DNA from: Porphyromonas pogonae
Lineage (GTDB): Bacteria; Bacteroidota; Bacteroidia; Bacteroidales; Porphyromonadaceae
DNA: 64,000 bases
Assembly: GCF_036320655.1 (NCBI RefSeq)
Contig: NZ_CP143258.1
Span: 744,001-808,000 of the forward strand
Direction of reading: 5' to 3'
Below the pieces are notes generated by a model. That model was given only the letters and a program-made list of their open reading frames with translations. It searched no databases and was not told the DNA's origin. A program made the position numbers and the translations under genes. This document shows, one piece after another, positions 1-9,447 of the stretch; position 1 is the first letter of the stretch; every line of letters starts with the position of its first letter.

Positions 1-153
1 TTTGGCAATATCAGAGATAGCCACTTTTTCCAAGTAAGGCTTGTATACAATGATAGAACCGGAGAGAAATATAAGTGATATAATAAACCCTACCGTTATA
101 CCCGTGACAAGGTGAAAAACCGATAGAGATTTGCGAAGAGACTTTGGATTCAT
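1..153 (-). CDS. PepSY-associated membrane protein, N-terminal part (runs off the window)
   Basis: Fifty-one codons are visible on the minus strand from an ATG at 153, starting MNPKSLRKSLSVFHLVTG and followed by a long hydrophobic helix ending in YKPYLEKV. A short basic N-terminus with an FHLxxG motif and then a transmembrane segment is typical of PepSY_TM proteins, which in Bacteroidetes commonly accompany siderophore receptors and are thought to help iron release or reduction at the inner membrane. It starts only 11 bp after the stop of the TonB receptor gene, so the two are probably co-transcribed. The rest of the protein lies outside the window, so the family call rests on the N-terminus and context only. 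Confidence 0.6.
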   Translation of the reverse strand, partial: MNPKSLRKSLSVFHLVTGITVGFIISLIFLSGSIIVYKPYLEKVAISDIAK

Positions 154-164
154 ACCACCTTCGT

Positions 165-2498
165 CTATAACGTAATGGTTGTCGACAGCATAATCGTGCG
201 CAAGGGAGCCGGAGTAAATAAATTGTCTGCTTGTGCCCCAAGGAAATAATGTTTGTCAAAGATGTTTTTTACATTCAATGATAACTTATAGATTCTCCTC
301 GAATAAGACACAAACATATCTGCTGTACTAAACTTATTCAATACGATGCTGTTAGTAGCGTTACCATAACGCTTTCCGGAGAAGAGATAACCACCTCCGA
401 AAGACAAGCCTTGAAGCGCTCCCCTATGTAAGTGATATGATCCCCAGATATTGATGTTGTGTTTGGGTACATTGGAGAGTTGTGAGCCTACGGGTATCTT
501 TTTGTCATTTGATTTGCTCACTTCTCCTAATGTATAGGCATAGTTGAGATCAATATTGAGGTTACCGGTAACCTGACCATGCATGGCAAATTCAATGCCT
601 TTGCTGTATTGCTCTCCAAGCTGTATTTTGAATTTGGGATCCTCTAAATCGGGGGTTAGTACATTGGTTCTTCTCAAGTGGAATAAAGAGAGTGTAGCCA
701 TAATCCTATTTCCCCAGAAAACGTTCTTTGCACCTATTTCCCACTGTTTTGATCTGATGGGCTCAAATGCTTTACCTTCTTTGGTTTGTCCTGATACAGG
801 AACGTAAGATGTAGTATAGCTCATGTAAAATCCTGTAGATGTCCAAGGGTTATAAGTAAAAGCTATGCGAGGCGATAGGGCAAAAGGCTTTTCGTTAGTA
901 GCTGTATTCTTTATATAATTCTCATTCTTATCCGATATCCAATCGGCACGTGACCCCAGAAGTAACTTGAATTGCTTATTGAGAGATATGAAGTCTTGGA
1001 TGTAAAAAGCGAGATTGTCTTGCTTTATAAGCAAGTCGGTGGATTTTTTGAATGATGCGATATTTTCAGGTTTGGAAGTATACACAGGGTTGGCTAAGTC
1101 TATGGGCGAGAAATTCTCTCCGTCAACTTCTCTTCGATTACGTGACTTCTCGTACTCCATGCCTATGAGTAATTTATGGGATATACTTCCCGTTTTAAAG
1201 TCCCCTACAATATCATTTTGAAAAGTATAATATGAGATATGTGCGTCCCAGTGTGCCAAGCGTCTGTTTATAGTGTTGTTTGCTTGGATATCTTTGATTT
1301 GGAAGTATAACCTGTCTTCTGAGAGTATGGTGTATCTGAACTGGCTGTTGAGTTTCCATCGGTCATTGAAGCTATGCTTGAGGGCATATCCGGCATCCAG
1401 TGTTTTGAACTTAGCTTTGGCCCATGGTTCTCCGATGAATATTTTATAACCATTGGGTATAACTTCCCCTTTTTTATGTACAACACCGGGATCTACCACC
1501 CTGTCATCAGAAAAAATATCTGCCGTAAGGCTAAGGGTAGTAGCAGGCCCTAAATCAAAATCCACTTTAGGATTGATATTGATTTTGGTATAATCGACAT
1601 GTTTACGGAAGCTGCCTGAATTTTCGTACAGCGCATTGAGTCTGTATCTGATACTTTTATTCTTATTGAGAGGTCCGGTAAGATCTATAGATGCTTGCTT
1701 AAAATTATAACTCCCTACCCGTAGTGTAGTGCTGTATCGAGGTATATATAATGTAGGTTTGGTAATTATATTGGCTATTCCTCCCGGCTCAACTGACCCA
1801 TATAGTACAGAAGCCGGTCCACGCAAAAACTCGATACGCTCTATGGCTGCTATGGGAGTGTTTGTCACTTTACGATAGCGCATTCCGTCTTTGAAATAAT
1901 TGCGGGAGTTTGTCATGGAGAAGCCTCGAGATACAAATACTTCGCTTACATTATTGGCCTCACCTGGCGATGCTGTGGATATACCGCTGATATTGCGGAT
2001 AGCATCTGTAAAACTGACAGCTTGTTGCTCTTCGAGTTTTTTCTTCGTTACTACATCTATGGAAGCAGGTAGTTCTATCATAGGTATACCCATGCGGGTG
2101 GCACTGTACGCTACATCTACCAGTGGTGATGAACTTTTGTATGCGGTGATATCTACTTCGGGCAGCCCAAAAGTTTTCTCAGTGAGGCTGATTTGTATAT
2201 TATAGGGCTCTGTTCCTGCCGGAATGGTAAGGGTATATGGTAGAGTGTAAAGAGACGTAGCTTGTAGCGTGCACTGTCTATGGTGAGAAACATTCAACTC
2301 GAACTTTCCATGCTTGTCTGTTACGGCCTTTTGGTTATTTTCACGTAGGGTTATTGTAATGTGTTCTAAGGGCAGGTCTGCATTGTCTGTTACAACGCCT
2401 GTAATTTTTCTGATCGACTGAGCCCCAATGGCGGATGATACATACAGGAGAATTGAGAGAGAAAGGAGTATTTTTCTTGTCAAATATTTCTGCTTCAT
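165..2498 (-). CDS. TonB-dependent siderophore-type outer membrane receptor
   Basis: A 777-residue outer-membrane receptor. It has a signal peptide (MKQKYLTRKILLSLSILL.., ending near AIGAQS), a CarboxypepD_reg-like domain (about residues 30-110), a plug domain (about 120-235, with the plug-end motif IERIEFLRGPASVLYG) and a C-terminal 22-strand-type barrel. The plug pattern (IELPASIDVVTKKKLEEQQA, then VFVSRGFSM) is that of siderophore receptors of the FhuE/FecA/FpvA class, so it probably imports a ferric siderophore using TonB-ExbBD energy. The frame is open 10 codons further upstream, but the ATG at 2498 directly precedes the signal peptide and has an AAAGAGA stretch in front. The following PepSY gene supports a role in iron uptake. 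The substrate cannot be told from sequence. Confidence 0.88.
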   Translation of the reverse strand: MKQKYLTRKILLSLSILLYVSSAIGAQSIRKITGVVTDNADLPLEHITITLRENNQKAVTDKHGKFELNVSHHRQCTLQATSLYTLPYTLTIPAGTEPYNIQISLTEKTFGLPEVDITAYKSSSPLVDVAYSATRMGIPMIELPASIDVVTKKKLEEQQAVSFTDAIRNISGISTASPGEANNVSEVFVSRGFSMTNSRNYFKDGMRYRKVTNTPIAAIERIEFLRGPASVLYGSVEPGGIANIITKPTLYIPRYSTTLRVGSYNFKQASIDLTGPLNKNKSIRYRLNALYENSGSFRKHVDYTKININPKVDFDLGPATTLSLTADIFSDDRVVDPGVVHKKGEVIPNGYKIFIGEPWAKAKFKTLDAGYALKHSFNDRWKLNSQFRYTILSEDRLYFQIKDIQANNTINRRLAHWDAHISYYTFQNDIVGDFKTGSISHKLLIGMEYEKSRNRREVDGENFSPIDLANPVYTSKPENIASFKKSTDLLIKQDNLAFYIQDFISLNKQFKLLLGSRADWISDKNENYIKNTATNEKPFALSPRIAFTYNPWTSTGFYMSYTTSYVPVSGQTKEGKAFEPIRSKQWEIGAKNVFWGNRIMATLSLFHLRRTNVLTPDLEDPKFKIQLGEQYSKGIEFAMHGQVTGNLNIDLNYAYTLGEVSKSNDKKIPVGSQLSNVPKHNINIWGSYHLHRGALQGLSFGGGYLFSGKRYGNATNSIVLNKFSTADMFVSYSRRIYKLSLNVKNIFDKHYFLGAQADNLFTPAPLRTIMLSTTITL

Positions 2499-2525
2499 CT
2501 GATAGATCTCTTTATTTATTTCGTG

Positions 2526-2555
2526 CAAAGATAGAGAAAGTTATGATTTGCCAAA
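2526..2555 (-). promoter_or_regulatory. Bacteroidetes-type promoter for the siderophore receptor
   Basis: On the minus strand a TTTG (2552-2555) lies 18 bp upstream of TATCTTTG (2526-2533), matching the Bacteroidetes primary-sigma pattern TTTG/TAnnTTTG. Transcription would begin about 20 bp before the ATG at 2498, which also argues against the more upstream start codon. No Fur-like palindrome was recognised nearby. Confidence 0.5.
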
Positions 2556-2645
2556 ATATAAACGCTACCAACCTAATGAAGACTCGTGATAAGTCATGCC
2601 GCATGATAGCTGTATTTTTCTCTTTCCTATCTCAGATCAGCCAAG

Positions 2646-3950
2646 TCAGGAATATTTACGAGGGTATCTTAATATGATCGAGAGCAAAGCTGTGATGCCC
2701 ATGATGAGCGGATAGTAAAGATATCCTATGATACTTACCGGAGATAATGCTGCCAATCCTGAAGCTATTAGAAGTTGGGCTCCGTATGGAATGATCCCTT
2801 GAATGAAACATGAAAAAGTATCCAAGATACTGGCGGACTTGCGAGCATCCAAAGCGTATTTCTCAGAAATTTCACGGGCTATTGGTCCCGTAGTAAGTAT
2901 AGCTATGGTGTTGTTAGCTGTGCAGAGATTGGCGATTGATACTAATGCTGCTATTGCAAGTTCTGCTCCTCTCTTGCTTTTTATATTCTGAGTAAGCTTC
3001 TTGATTACGAAGTCTATACCTCCATTGTATTTAATTAACTCCAGCATCCCTCCCGCAAGCATCGTCACTATAATGAGTTCACCCATATTGCCTATGCCTT
3101 TTCCCAGAGAGCCTATCCAATCGAAGAATGAAACAGAACCGGTAATAGTCCCTACTATGCCGCATGATACTATCCCAAGACTCAATACAGCTACCACATT
3201 CATGCCATAGATGGCACATCCGAGTACAATAAGGTATGGGATGATGAGTATGAGAGAGAAGTCTTCATGTTGGATATGTGATGAAAGGTGGCTTCCTTGT
3301 ACGATGTATATTACGAGTACCACCAAAGCGGCTGGCAATACGATGCGTAAGTTGACCTTGAATTTATCTTTCATGTCGCAGCCTTGGGTACGGGTGGTAG
3401 CAATCGTGGTGTCGGATATAAAAGAAAGATTGTCTCCGAAGAAAGCTCCGCCTGCTACAATGCCCGCTATATACGCAACATCCAGAGCCAACGGTTGTGC
3501 GAGTCCTAATGCCACCGGCATAAGGGCTACAATAGTCCCTACACTTGTGCCTATCGATACGGAAATGAAGCATGCAGCCAGAAACAATCCCGGTAGTACC
3601 ATATCGGGGGGTAATATGCTCAATGCCGCATGCACTCCTGCATTGATGGCTCCCATACTCTTGGCTCCTTCTGCAAAAGCCCCTGCTAATATGAATATCC
3701 AAATCATGAGCAAGATATTTTTGTCTGAAGCTCCTTGTGAAAAACGCATGATGCGTTGCTCTAGCTTCATATCCGGAGTGATAGCGACAGCGTATGCCGA
3801 TGAGATAAGAAAAGCTACGGTGATGGGCATCTTGTAAAAATCGAGAAACAAGAGCCCGGTAATGAAATATACAATCAGAAATACAGCGAGAGGGGTAAGT
3901 CCCCACCATGTAGGTCGCTTGAAGGATCTGGTGAAACAGTCTCTCATCAA
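2646..3950 (-). CDS. NhaC-family Na+/H+ antiporter
   Basis: A 434-residue polytopic inner-membrane protein with about 11-12 hydrophobic segments. The block GGAFFGDNLSFISDTTIATT followed by the TQGCDMKDKFK region is characteristic of NhaC antiporters (ion transporter superfamily), as is the second repeat with NLCTANNTIAILTTGPIARE. The expected role is sodium extrusion or pH homeostasis; a related organic-anion exchange function cannot be excluded. The tandem ATG at 3950/3947 leaves the start ambiguous by one codon. It stands alone, 148 bp downstream of the receptor's start codon and in the same orientation. Confidence 0.85.
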   Translation of the reverse strand: MMRDCFTRSFKRPTWWGLTPLAVFLIVYFITGLLFLDFYKMPITVAFLISSAYAVAITPDMKLEQRIMRFSQGASDKNILLMIWIFILAGAFAEGAKSMGAINAGVHAALSILPPDMVLPGLFLAACFISVSIGTSVGTIVALMPVALGLAQPLALDVAYIAGIVAGGAFFGDNLSFISDTTIATTRTQGCDMKDKFKVNLRIVLPAALVVLVIYIVQGSHLSSHIQHEDFSLILIIPYLIVLGCAIYGMNVVAVLSLGIVSCGIVGTITGSVSFFDWIGSLGKGIGNMGELIIVTMLAGGMLELIKYNGGIDFVIKKLTQNIKSKRGAELAIAALVSIANLCTANNTIAILTTGPIAREISEKYALDARKSASILDTFSCFIQGIIPYGAQLLIASGLAALSPVSIIGYLYYPLIMGITALLSIILRYPRKYS

Positions 3951-4072
3951 GAAGGTATTTATTATTATAAAGACAATTAGTTTTTTACAAAGGTAACCAT
4001 TCTGTAAAAACAGGTATTGCTGCGGCTTGGGGTATAGTCAGAAATTCTATTATGATAGGATCTCTGACCTAT

Positions 4073-4124
4073 TATGATAAAATGATTGTCCGTGTACGAT
4101 AAAACGACTGTCCGTATATGATAG
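4073..4124. repeat. Short imperfect 22-bp tandem repeat
   Basis: Two adjacent 22-bp units (4073-4094 and 4095-4116) share the pattern TAyGATAAAAyGAyTGTCCGTr, and a third partial copy TATGATAG follows at 4117. It lies in the 260-bp gene-free stretch between the NhaC start and the mobile repeat at 4212. Nothing else was recognised in that stretch. Confidence 0.4.
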
Positions 4125-4211
4125 TTTTTTGTTGATGACATGATAGGTTGTAAAAAGTGTGTGAGGTGAGTTTGTAAATTCATATGTTACACCATAAATC
4201 TTACCATGAAT

Positions 4212-4398
4212 GAGACCGTTGCATAGCAGGCCAATTGCTTCGTTGCTTGCGAGATTCGCGCTTGGTCATTAACCTGAAGTAAACTCCCTGTGCACTCACT
4301 CTTAGCGCCTTGCACTTTACCCTCTCTGCCCGGTCAAAGTGTCTTTTGTCGACTTTGCCTCCAAAATCCATGAGACTGTTGACTTTTGAAACAGTCTC
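4212..4398 (-). mobile_element. 187-bp MITE-like element, copy 1
   Basis: One of ten copies of the same element in this window. Read on the minus strand it starts GAGACTGTTtca.. and ends TGCAACGGTCTC, giving 12-bp imperfect terminal inverted repeats. The hairpin end carries a substitution (gaa for caa) that weakens its otherwise perfect stem. No clear target duplication flanks it (tgaat/atcat), so it is probably an old insertion. It carries no transposase and needs one in trans. Confidence 0.85.
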
Positions 4399-4518
4399 AT
4401 CATCTGTTGAAAATAACATCATTTCTCTACAAAAAATACCCCGGCAATTCTAGTCGATATAGAAGTGCCGGGGTAATGCCTTGAAGGCGTGCTATTGTAT
4501 TCTTAGGCGGGAGGAGCG

Positions 4519-7500
4519 TTAGAAGATGTATTTTACACCGATCTGTGCTCTCCAACGAGAGAGGAAGTCACTATATCCTACCAAGTCACCTTCCGGAGCA
4601 TTGAATTGGAATTTGTCACCCTTCATGTAGACCATGTTGTTGAATCCATAGCCCGGTGTGTAGTACTTGCCCCAAGCTCTATTGAGTAGGTTGCCCACAT
4701 TGAGGATATCACCCGTGATTTGGAGAGTGTGTCTCTGACCACCTACATTGAAGTAGAAGTCCTGAGCCAAGTGCAGGTCGAAGTGGTGTTCGAACATGCT
4801 TCTCAAAGCATTGCGACGTGAATAAGTGCCTCTGTTGAATTTGAGATAGTCATCGCCATCGATAAACTTATTGAGATCCTCACGCTGTTGGTCGGGAGTT
4901 GCTATCACTGTCTTTTTGTCTTTGGCAAGGATGGGTACAAAATTCATTTTCTGTATTTCGTCTCTTGTAGGGATATACATGAGGTCATTGTACTGTCCGT
5001 CACCATTCACATCACCTTTGTAGGTCATAGTGTAGGGTGAGCCACTCTGTCCATTGTAGAGCAAGCTGAAAGTGGTGGCAAAATGCTTGGCATACTCCAC
5101 TCGATAGTTCAACGAACCTACAATACGGTGACGTATATCAAAGTCTGTAAAAGAGAGGTCGGGGAACTGGTCTCCACCATATACCTCATTGTATTTCCAG
5201 TTGGACTGTGCCTGGCTGCTGGTACCGTCGTTGACGCCCATGGACTCGCCGTAGGTATAAGCAATCATAGCGCTGAGACCGAAGTTGAAATCCTTGTTCA
5301 ACTTAGCAGTAAGGTTGTAAGAATATCCTTTGTTGGTATTTTCAAGGTAGATAATACCTGCGTTGTACTCATCAGTGTTAGGACGTGACTCATACATGGG
5401 TCTGTCATCTCCGAAGAGATTGAGTTGTTTGCCACTGTATTTGTTTACCAGATTTTTGTAGTAAACATTGTTGAAGCTCTTGGAGAACATCCCTTCCAAT
5501 GTAGCCTTGATGCCTCCGGGGAGATTGGCGTCGAAAGCAAGATTAGCTTTGAATACTTGCGGGAACTTGAAGTTCTTGCTGATTACGTCAATTTCTGTGG
5601 GCAATGAGCCTTTAGGAAGATATTGCTTGGTGGGGTCTGTGCTGTATTTAAAGTCAGCAGGGAAGCCGCTCTTCTCAAGCAGCTGTGTGCGGCTGTATTC
5701 AACCCCGGAGTTGGAGAAGCTATTGGATATCCATACGAAAGGTATGCGACCGGTAAATACGCCTACACCACCTCTGATGAGGTTGCCTGTATCATCCACC
5801 TTGTAACGGAAGCCAAGTCTTGGAGAAAACAATGGCTGAGTCTTGGGCATCTGATCCGTGCGTACTTCGAATTCTTTGGAAATATCCGTAGCATTGAATT
5901 TATCATTGGCCGTAGGTTTGTCAAAAAATACGGGTAAGTCTACACGTACGCCATAAGTAAGTCTCAGATTGTCATTGACTCTCCACTCGTCCTGAGCATA
6001 TAAGCCGAACTGTGCAGCTGAGAAGGTAGGAGCCCAACGCTTCGAACCCGTTACGCTTTCGATAGAGAATGAGTAGTTGTATTCACGGGGAGCAACTTCT
6101 TTAGCAGTACCTACACTGAGGAAATCATCCAGAGATTTATAGATATACGCACCGTAGTTGTCGCGGATAAAGAGGTTTTTGAACTTGAAGAACTCATTGT
6201 GGGTACCCACTACCAAAGTGTGATTGCCGAGGAAGAATGAGAGGTTGTCAGAAACTGTGTAAGAGTCTTGATCCAATGTATTCGCAGCCGAATATCTTTC
6301 TGTGCCGAACTCAATAGCTCTGTTGCTGCCGAGTTCTACCTTGGTATATGGGAAAGGATGTCCTTGTGGAGTACGGCTGTCTCTCACCCCGGTGTAGCTT
6401 GCGCGGAATTCATTGGATACCTTGTCAGAGAAACGGCTGTTTAGCTCTACGACTGCAGAGTGAGTCTTATTGTTCATTATAAAGCCATTGTCATTGAATC
6501 GCAAGCTATAGCGGCTATTTGAGAAGTTCTGTCTGCTAGCCTTGAGGTAGCTGTAGCGAGCAGTAAGCTTGGTGCTGTTGGTCATGTTCCAGTCGATACG
6601 TGCCAGTACTTTGTCTGATTTTGTATCGATGTTCATCGGGGCATATCCGCCTCCGTCATATCCGTTGGCAAGTTGTTTTAGCTTGTTTGCAACAGCTTCT
6701 GCCTCTTCTGTCTTGATGGTTGAGCCACTGCCAAGATTGTAAGATGTGGGCCTTACTTCTTTTACATTCTCATAACTACCGAAGAAGAAGAGCTTGTTAC
6801 GCACGATGGGGCCTCCTATGGTTACTCCCACAGTATTGTCATGCTGCTTTTCGTATTTTTCACGCTTCTTAGACGTAGAGTTTTTGTCAATATCTTCTTG
6901 AGTACCCGCAGTAGACCCGATAAAATTCTGATTGTTATAGAAGTCGTATACAGATCCGTGGAAAGTGTTTGTACCTGATTTTGTGATAGCATTGACACCT
7001 CCGCCTGTAAACCCGCTTTGACGTACGTCGAAGGGAGCTATCACTACTTGTACCTCCTCGATAGCGTCCAGAGATATGGGGTTGGCGCCGGACTGTCCTC
7101 CGTTGGTACCGGAAGCGCTGAGGCCGAATACGTCATTATTGACTGTTCCGTCGATCTGGAAGCTGTTGTAGCGGTTGTTGGCTCCGCCAAAAGAAGTGCC
7201 GCTGCCCGACTGTGTAGCTTGTGGGGTAAGGCGGGTGATATCAAAGATGCTTCTTGAGATAGATGGTGTGCTCTCTATTACCTTGCGGGAGAAGTTGCTG
7301 GCTGCTCCTGTCTTTTGAGAGTTGAACTGAGATACTTTTTTGCCCGTAATCACCACCTGTTCCAATTGAGTGGAGTTATCGTTCAGTACGATGTCATAAA
7401 CCGATGTTTCGCCCAGCTGAAGCTGTACATTGCTTATAACTCTTTTTTCATATCCCACATAAGTGATTTCAATCTGGTAGGGTCCCCCCGGTCGCATACC

Positions 7501-7716
7501 TACAATGGAGTAGTTGCCATCATTATTGGTCGATGCACCATACTTTGTACCTGAGGGTATATGTATGGCCTGTACGCTGGCTCCTATTAGGGTCTCCTTA
7601 GATTTGTCCGTAACCTTACCGGTAATCCCGGATGTGGTTACCTGCGCATACATCATGAGTGATGATACGTTGATAGCCAGAATGAAAAGAAGAATACGAT
7701 GTAATTTTTGTTTCAT
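4519..7716 (-). CDS. Oar-like TonB-dependent outer membrane receptor
   Basis: A 1065-residue protein with a signal peptide (first 24 residues, ending MMYAQ), a CarboxypepD_reg-like beta-sandwich (about 30-115; GxVTDKSKETLIGASV start), a plug (about 130-260, with EEVQVVIAPFDVRQSGFTGG and GVNAITKSGTNTFHGS) and a long barrel ending WRAQIGVKYIF with the terminal Phe expected for BAM-dependent insertion. The FDVRQSGFTGG-GxNAxTKSGTN block is diagnostic of Oar-type receptors, which move large or unknown ligands, or act in secretion and surface adhesion. There is no SusD partner beside it, arguing against a Sus-type glycan system. It is monocistronic here, with a promoter box at 7795-7802. Confidence 0.88.
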   Translation of the reverse strand: MKQKLHRILLFILAINVSSLMMYAQVTTSGITGKVTDKSKETLIGASVQAIHIPSGTKYGASTNNDGNYSIVGMRPGGPYQIEITYVGYEKRVISNVQLQLGETSVYDIVLNDNSTQLEQVVITGKKVSQFNSQKTGAASNFSRKVIESTPSISRSIFDITRLTPQATQSGSGTSFGGANNRYNSFQIDGTVNNDVFGLSASGTNGGQSGANPISLDAIEEVQVVIAPFDVRQSGFTGGGVNAITKSGTNTFHGSVYDFYNNQNFIGSTAGTQEDIDKNSTSKKREKYEKQHDNTVGVTIGGPIVRNKLFFFGSYENVKEVRPTSYNLGSGSTIKTEEAEAVANKLKQLANGYDGGGYAPMNIDTKSDKVLARIDWNMTNSTKLTARYSYLKASRQNFSNSRYSLRFNDNGFIMNNKTHSAVVELNSRFSDKVSNEFRASYTGVRDSRTPQGHPFPYTKVELGSNRAIEFGTERYSAANTLDQDSYTVSDNLSFFLGNHTLVVGTHNEFFKFKNLFIRDNYGAYIYKSLDDFLSVGTAKEVAPREYNYSFSIESVTGSKRWAPTFSAAQFGLYAQDEWRVNDNLRLTYGVRVDLPVFFDKPTANDKFNATDISKEFEVRTDQMPKTQPLFSPRLGFRYKVDDTGNLIRGGVGVFTGRIPFVWISNSFSNSGVEYSRTQLLEKSGFPADFKYSTDPTKQYLPKGSLPTEIDVISKNFKFPQVFKANLAFDANLPGGIKATLEGMFSKSFNNVYYKNLVNKYSGKQLNLFGDDRPMYESRPNTDEYNAGIIYLENTNKGYSYNLTAKLNKDFNFGLSAMIAYTYGESMGVNDGTSSQAQSNWKYNEVYGGDQFPDLSFTDFDIRHRIVGSLNYRVEYAKHFATTFSLLYNGQSGSPYTMTYKGDVNGDGQYNDLMYIPTRDEIQKMNFVPILAKDKKTVIATPDQQREDLNKFIDGDDYLKFNRGTYSRRNALRSMFEHHFDLHLAQDFYFNVGGQRHTLQITGDILNVGNLLNRAWGKYYTPGYGFNNMVYMKGDKFQFNAPEGDLVGYSDFLSRWRAQIGVKYIF

Positions 7717-7794
7717 AAAAACTGGATTAGAATATTGATTAGGTACTTACAATGCATTATTTAAGTGATTTTAATGTTTTCTTTCATTGCACTG

Positions 7795-7802
7795 CAAAGG
7801 TA
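7795..7802 (-). promoter_or_regulatory. -7 box (TACCTTTG) upstream of the Oar-like receptor
   Basis: TACCTTTG on the minus strand matches the TAnnTTTG consensus, about 80 bp before the ATG at 7716. A candidate TTTG lies 25 bp further upstream, which is longer than the usual 19-21 bp, so the call is tentative. Confidence 0.35.
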
Positions 7803-8024
7803 CAATTCTTTATGAGATATAATGTTACAAAATGGTTTAGATTTATCATATTGGATCCCGCATTGTGTTAAAAATTATTGTTTCCGCAGCTCTATTACAT
7901 GTAATTTGATATATCATAAGTGCAAAAAACGCTTGATTTGGTAGACAAGTGCTCTCCAATAAATATTATTGTCATATATTTGTATAAACAACACGTAAAA
8001 ACACATTCTATTTTTTAATTCATT

Positions 8025-9395
8025 ATGAAAGTTTTCGATCATTTGATCACTCCCTTGAAACGTTTGCCATCTATGAAGCCAAATGGATCTGTACTCTTAT
8101 TTTGTGCAGCCATATTAGCTATTATACTTGCCAATACATCGTTTCGTGAAGTTTATAATACAATATTGGCTCATCCCATAGTATTACAGATAAGTGACCA
8201 TAACTTGTTTTCGCACAATGGTCACGACATGACCCTGCTTGAATTTGTAAATGATGCCTTGATGGCTGTGTTTTTCTTTCTCGTAGGGCTTGAAATCAAG
8301 CAAGAGATACTTGTGGGTGAATTATCATCCGTAAAGAAAGCCATGCTCCCTATTATTGCCGCTTGCGGAGGTATGATAGTGCCCGTGCTGTGCTTTATGC
8401 TTATTTGTCCATCGCAGCCCGAGTCATTGGGTGCAGCTATCCCTATGGCTACCGATATTGCTTTTGCCTTGGCGGTATTGGGCACTTTAGGCTCCAAGGT
8501 TCCTTACAGCCTAAAGATATTCCTTACTGCGCTGGCCGTGGTGGATGATATAGGCGGTATCATAGTTATTGCTATCTTTTACAGTGGTCATGTAGCATGG
8601 ATCCCGCTACTCGTAGGGTTTATCCTGGTTGCTCTCATTAGTCTGGGTGGGCGTATGGGTATTCACAAGTCTTCGTTCTTTTATATTATGGGTATCATTG
8701 TATGGGCTCTTTTCCTGGAAGCCGGTATTCATCCCACCATAGCAGGTGTGTTGGTTGCTTTCAGTGTGCCAGCCAAACCTAAAATACACATGAACAAATT
8801 GCGCGATGAGCTGAGATTACTATTCAATGCATTGCCCAAGACCGAACATCGTGAGACGCAGAATGCTCTTGTATTCTCACACCATCAGTTGACTTTGATG
8901 AACTCAATCAAAAAGAAATCATCTCGAGCCATCAGCCCTGTGCAAACTATAGAAGCCAGTCTTACTCCGTTTGTCAATTATTTTGTTTTACCGCTCTTTG
9001 CCTTTGTCAATGCCGGTGTTACTTTAGGCGGTATTGATTCTCAGAGTCTGCTGGGTATTCCATTAGCTATTTTCTTTGGTCTTTTTGTAGGTAAAGCATT
9101 GGGTATTTTCCTTTTCACTTATCTTGCCGTGAGGATGCGCTTGTGCTTTTTCCCGCAAGGGATGAACAAACGCAACCTCCTGGGGGTATCATTTTTCGGC
9201 GGTATAGGATTTACGGTATCATTGTTTATCGCCAATCTTTCTTATGATAGTAATGGTATGGCCGATTTGTTAAATCAGGCAAAATTAGGCATCTTTGTAG
9301 GCACAATAGTTTCCGGAGTTGTGGGCTATCTGTTCCTCAAAAAAATATTGACGGAGCAGGCCAACGAGCGTGCAACCCGTCAGGAAGCTGCTTAA
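8025..9395 (+). CDS. nhaA: Na+/H+ antiporter NhaA
   Basis: A 456-residue inner-membrane antiporter exchanging cytoplasmic Na+ for external H+. The key elements are visible: MATDIAFALAVLGTLG (Asp144, equivalent to E. coli Asp133) and ALAVVDDIGGIIVIAIFYSG (Asp174-Asp175, equivalent to the ion-binding Asp163-Asp164), plus the conserved LVGLEIKQE. It is longer than the about 390-residue E. coli protein because of an extra charged loop (about residues 255-300) and a C-terminal tail. It reads away from the Oar-like gene, and a TATATTTG stretch at 7975-7982 may be its -7 box. Confidence 0.95.
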   Translation: MKVFDHLITPLKRLPSMKPNGSVLLFCAAILAIILANTSFREVYNTILAHPIVLQISDHNLFSHNGHDMTLLEFVNDALMAVFFFLVGLEIKQEILVGELSSVKKAMLPIIAACGGMIVPVLCFMLICPSQPESLGAAIPMATDIAFALAVLGTLGSKVPYSLKIFLTALAVVDDIGGIIVIAIFYSGHVAWIPLLVGFILVALISLGGRMGIHKSSFFYIMGIIVWALFLEAGIHPTIAGVLVAFSVPAKPKIHMNKLRDELRLLFNALPKTEHRETQNALVFSHHQLTLMNSIKKKSSRAISPVQTIEASLTPFVNYFVLPLFAFVNAGVTLGGIDSQSLLGIPLAIFFGLFVGKALGIFLFTYLAVRMRLCFFPQGMNKRNLLGVSFFGGIGFTVSLFIANLSYDSNGMADLLNQAKLGIFVGTIVSGVVGYLFLKKILTEQANERATRQEAA

Positions 9396-9447
9396 CGTTT
9401 ATATTGACTTATAATTAAAGTTGAAAAGGAAGGATGACGTGAACCAC

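Noticed and set aside
3211-3837. 208-residue plus-strand open frame
   Set aside because: It is the complement of the NhaC gene, whose membrane topology and motifs are convincing.
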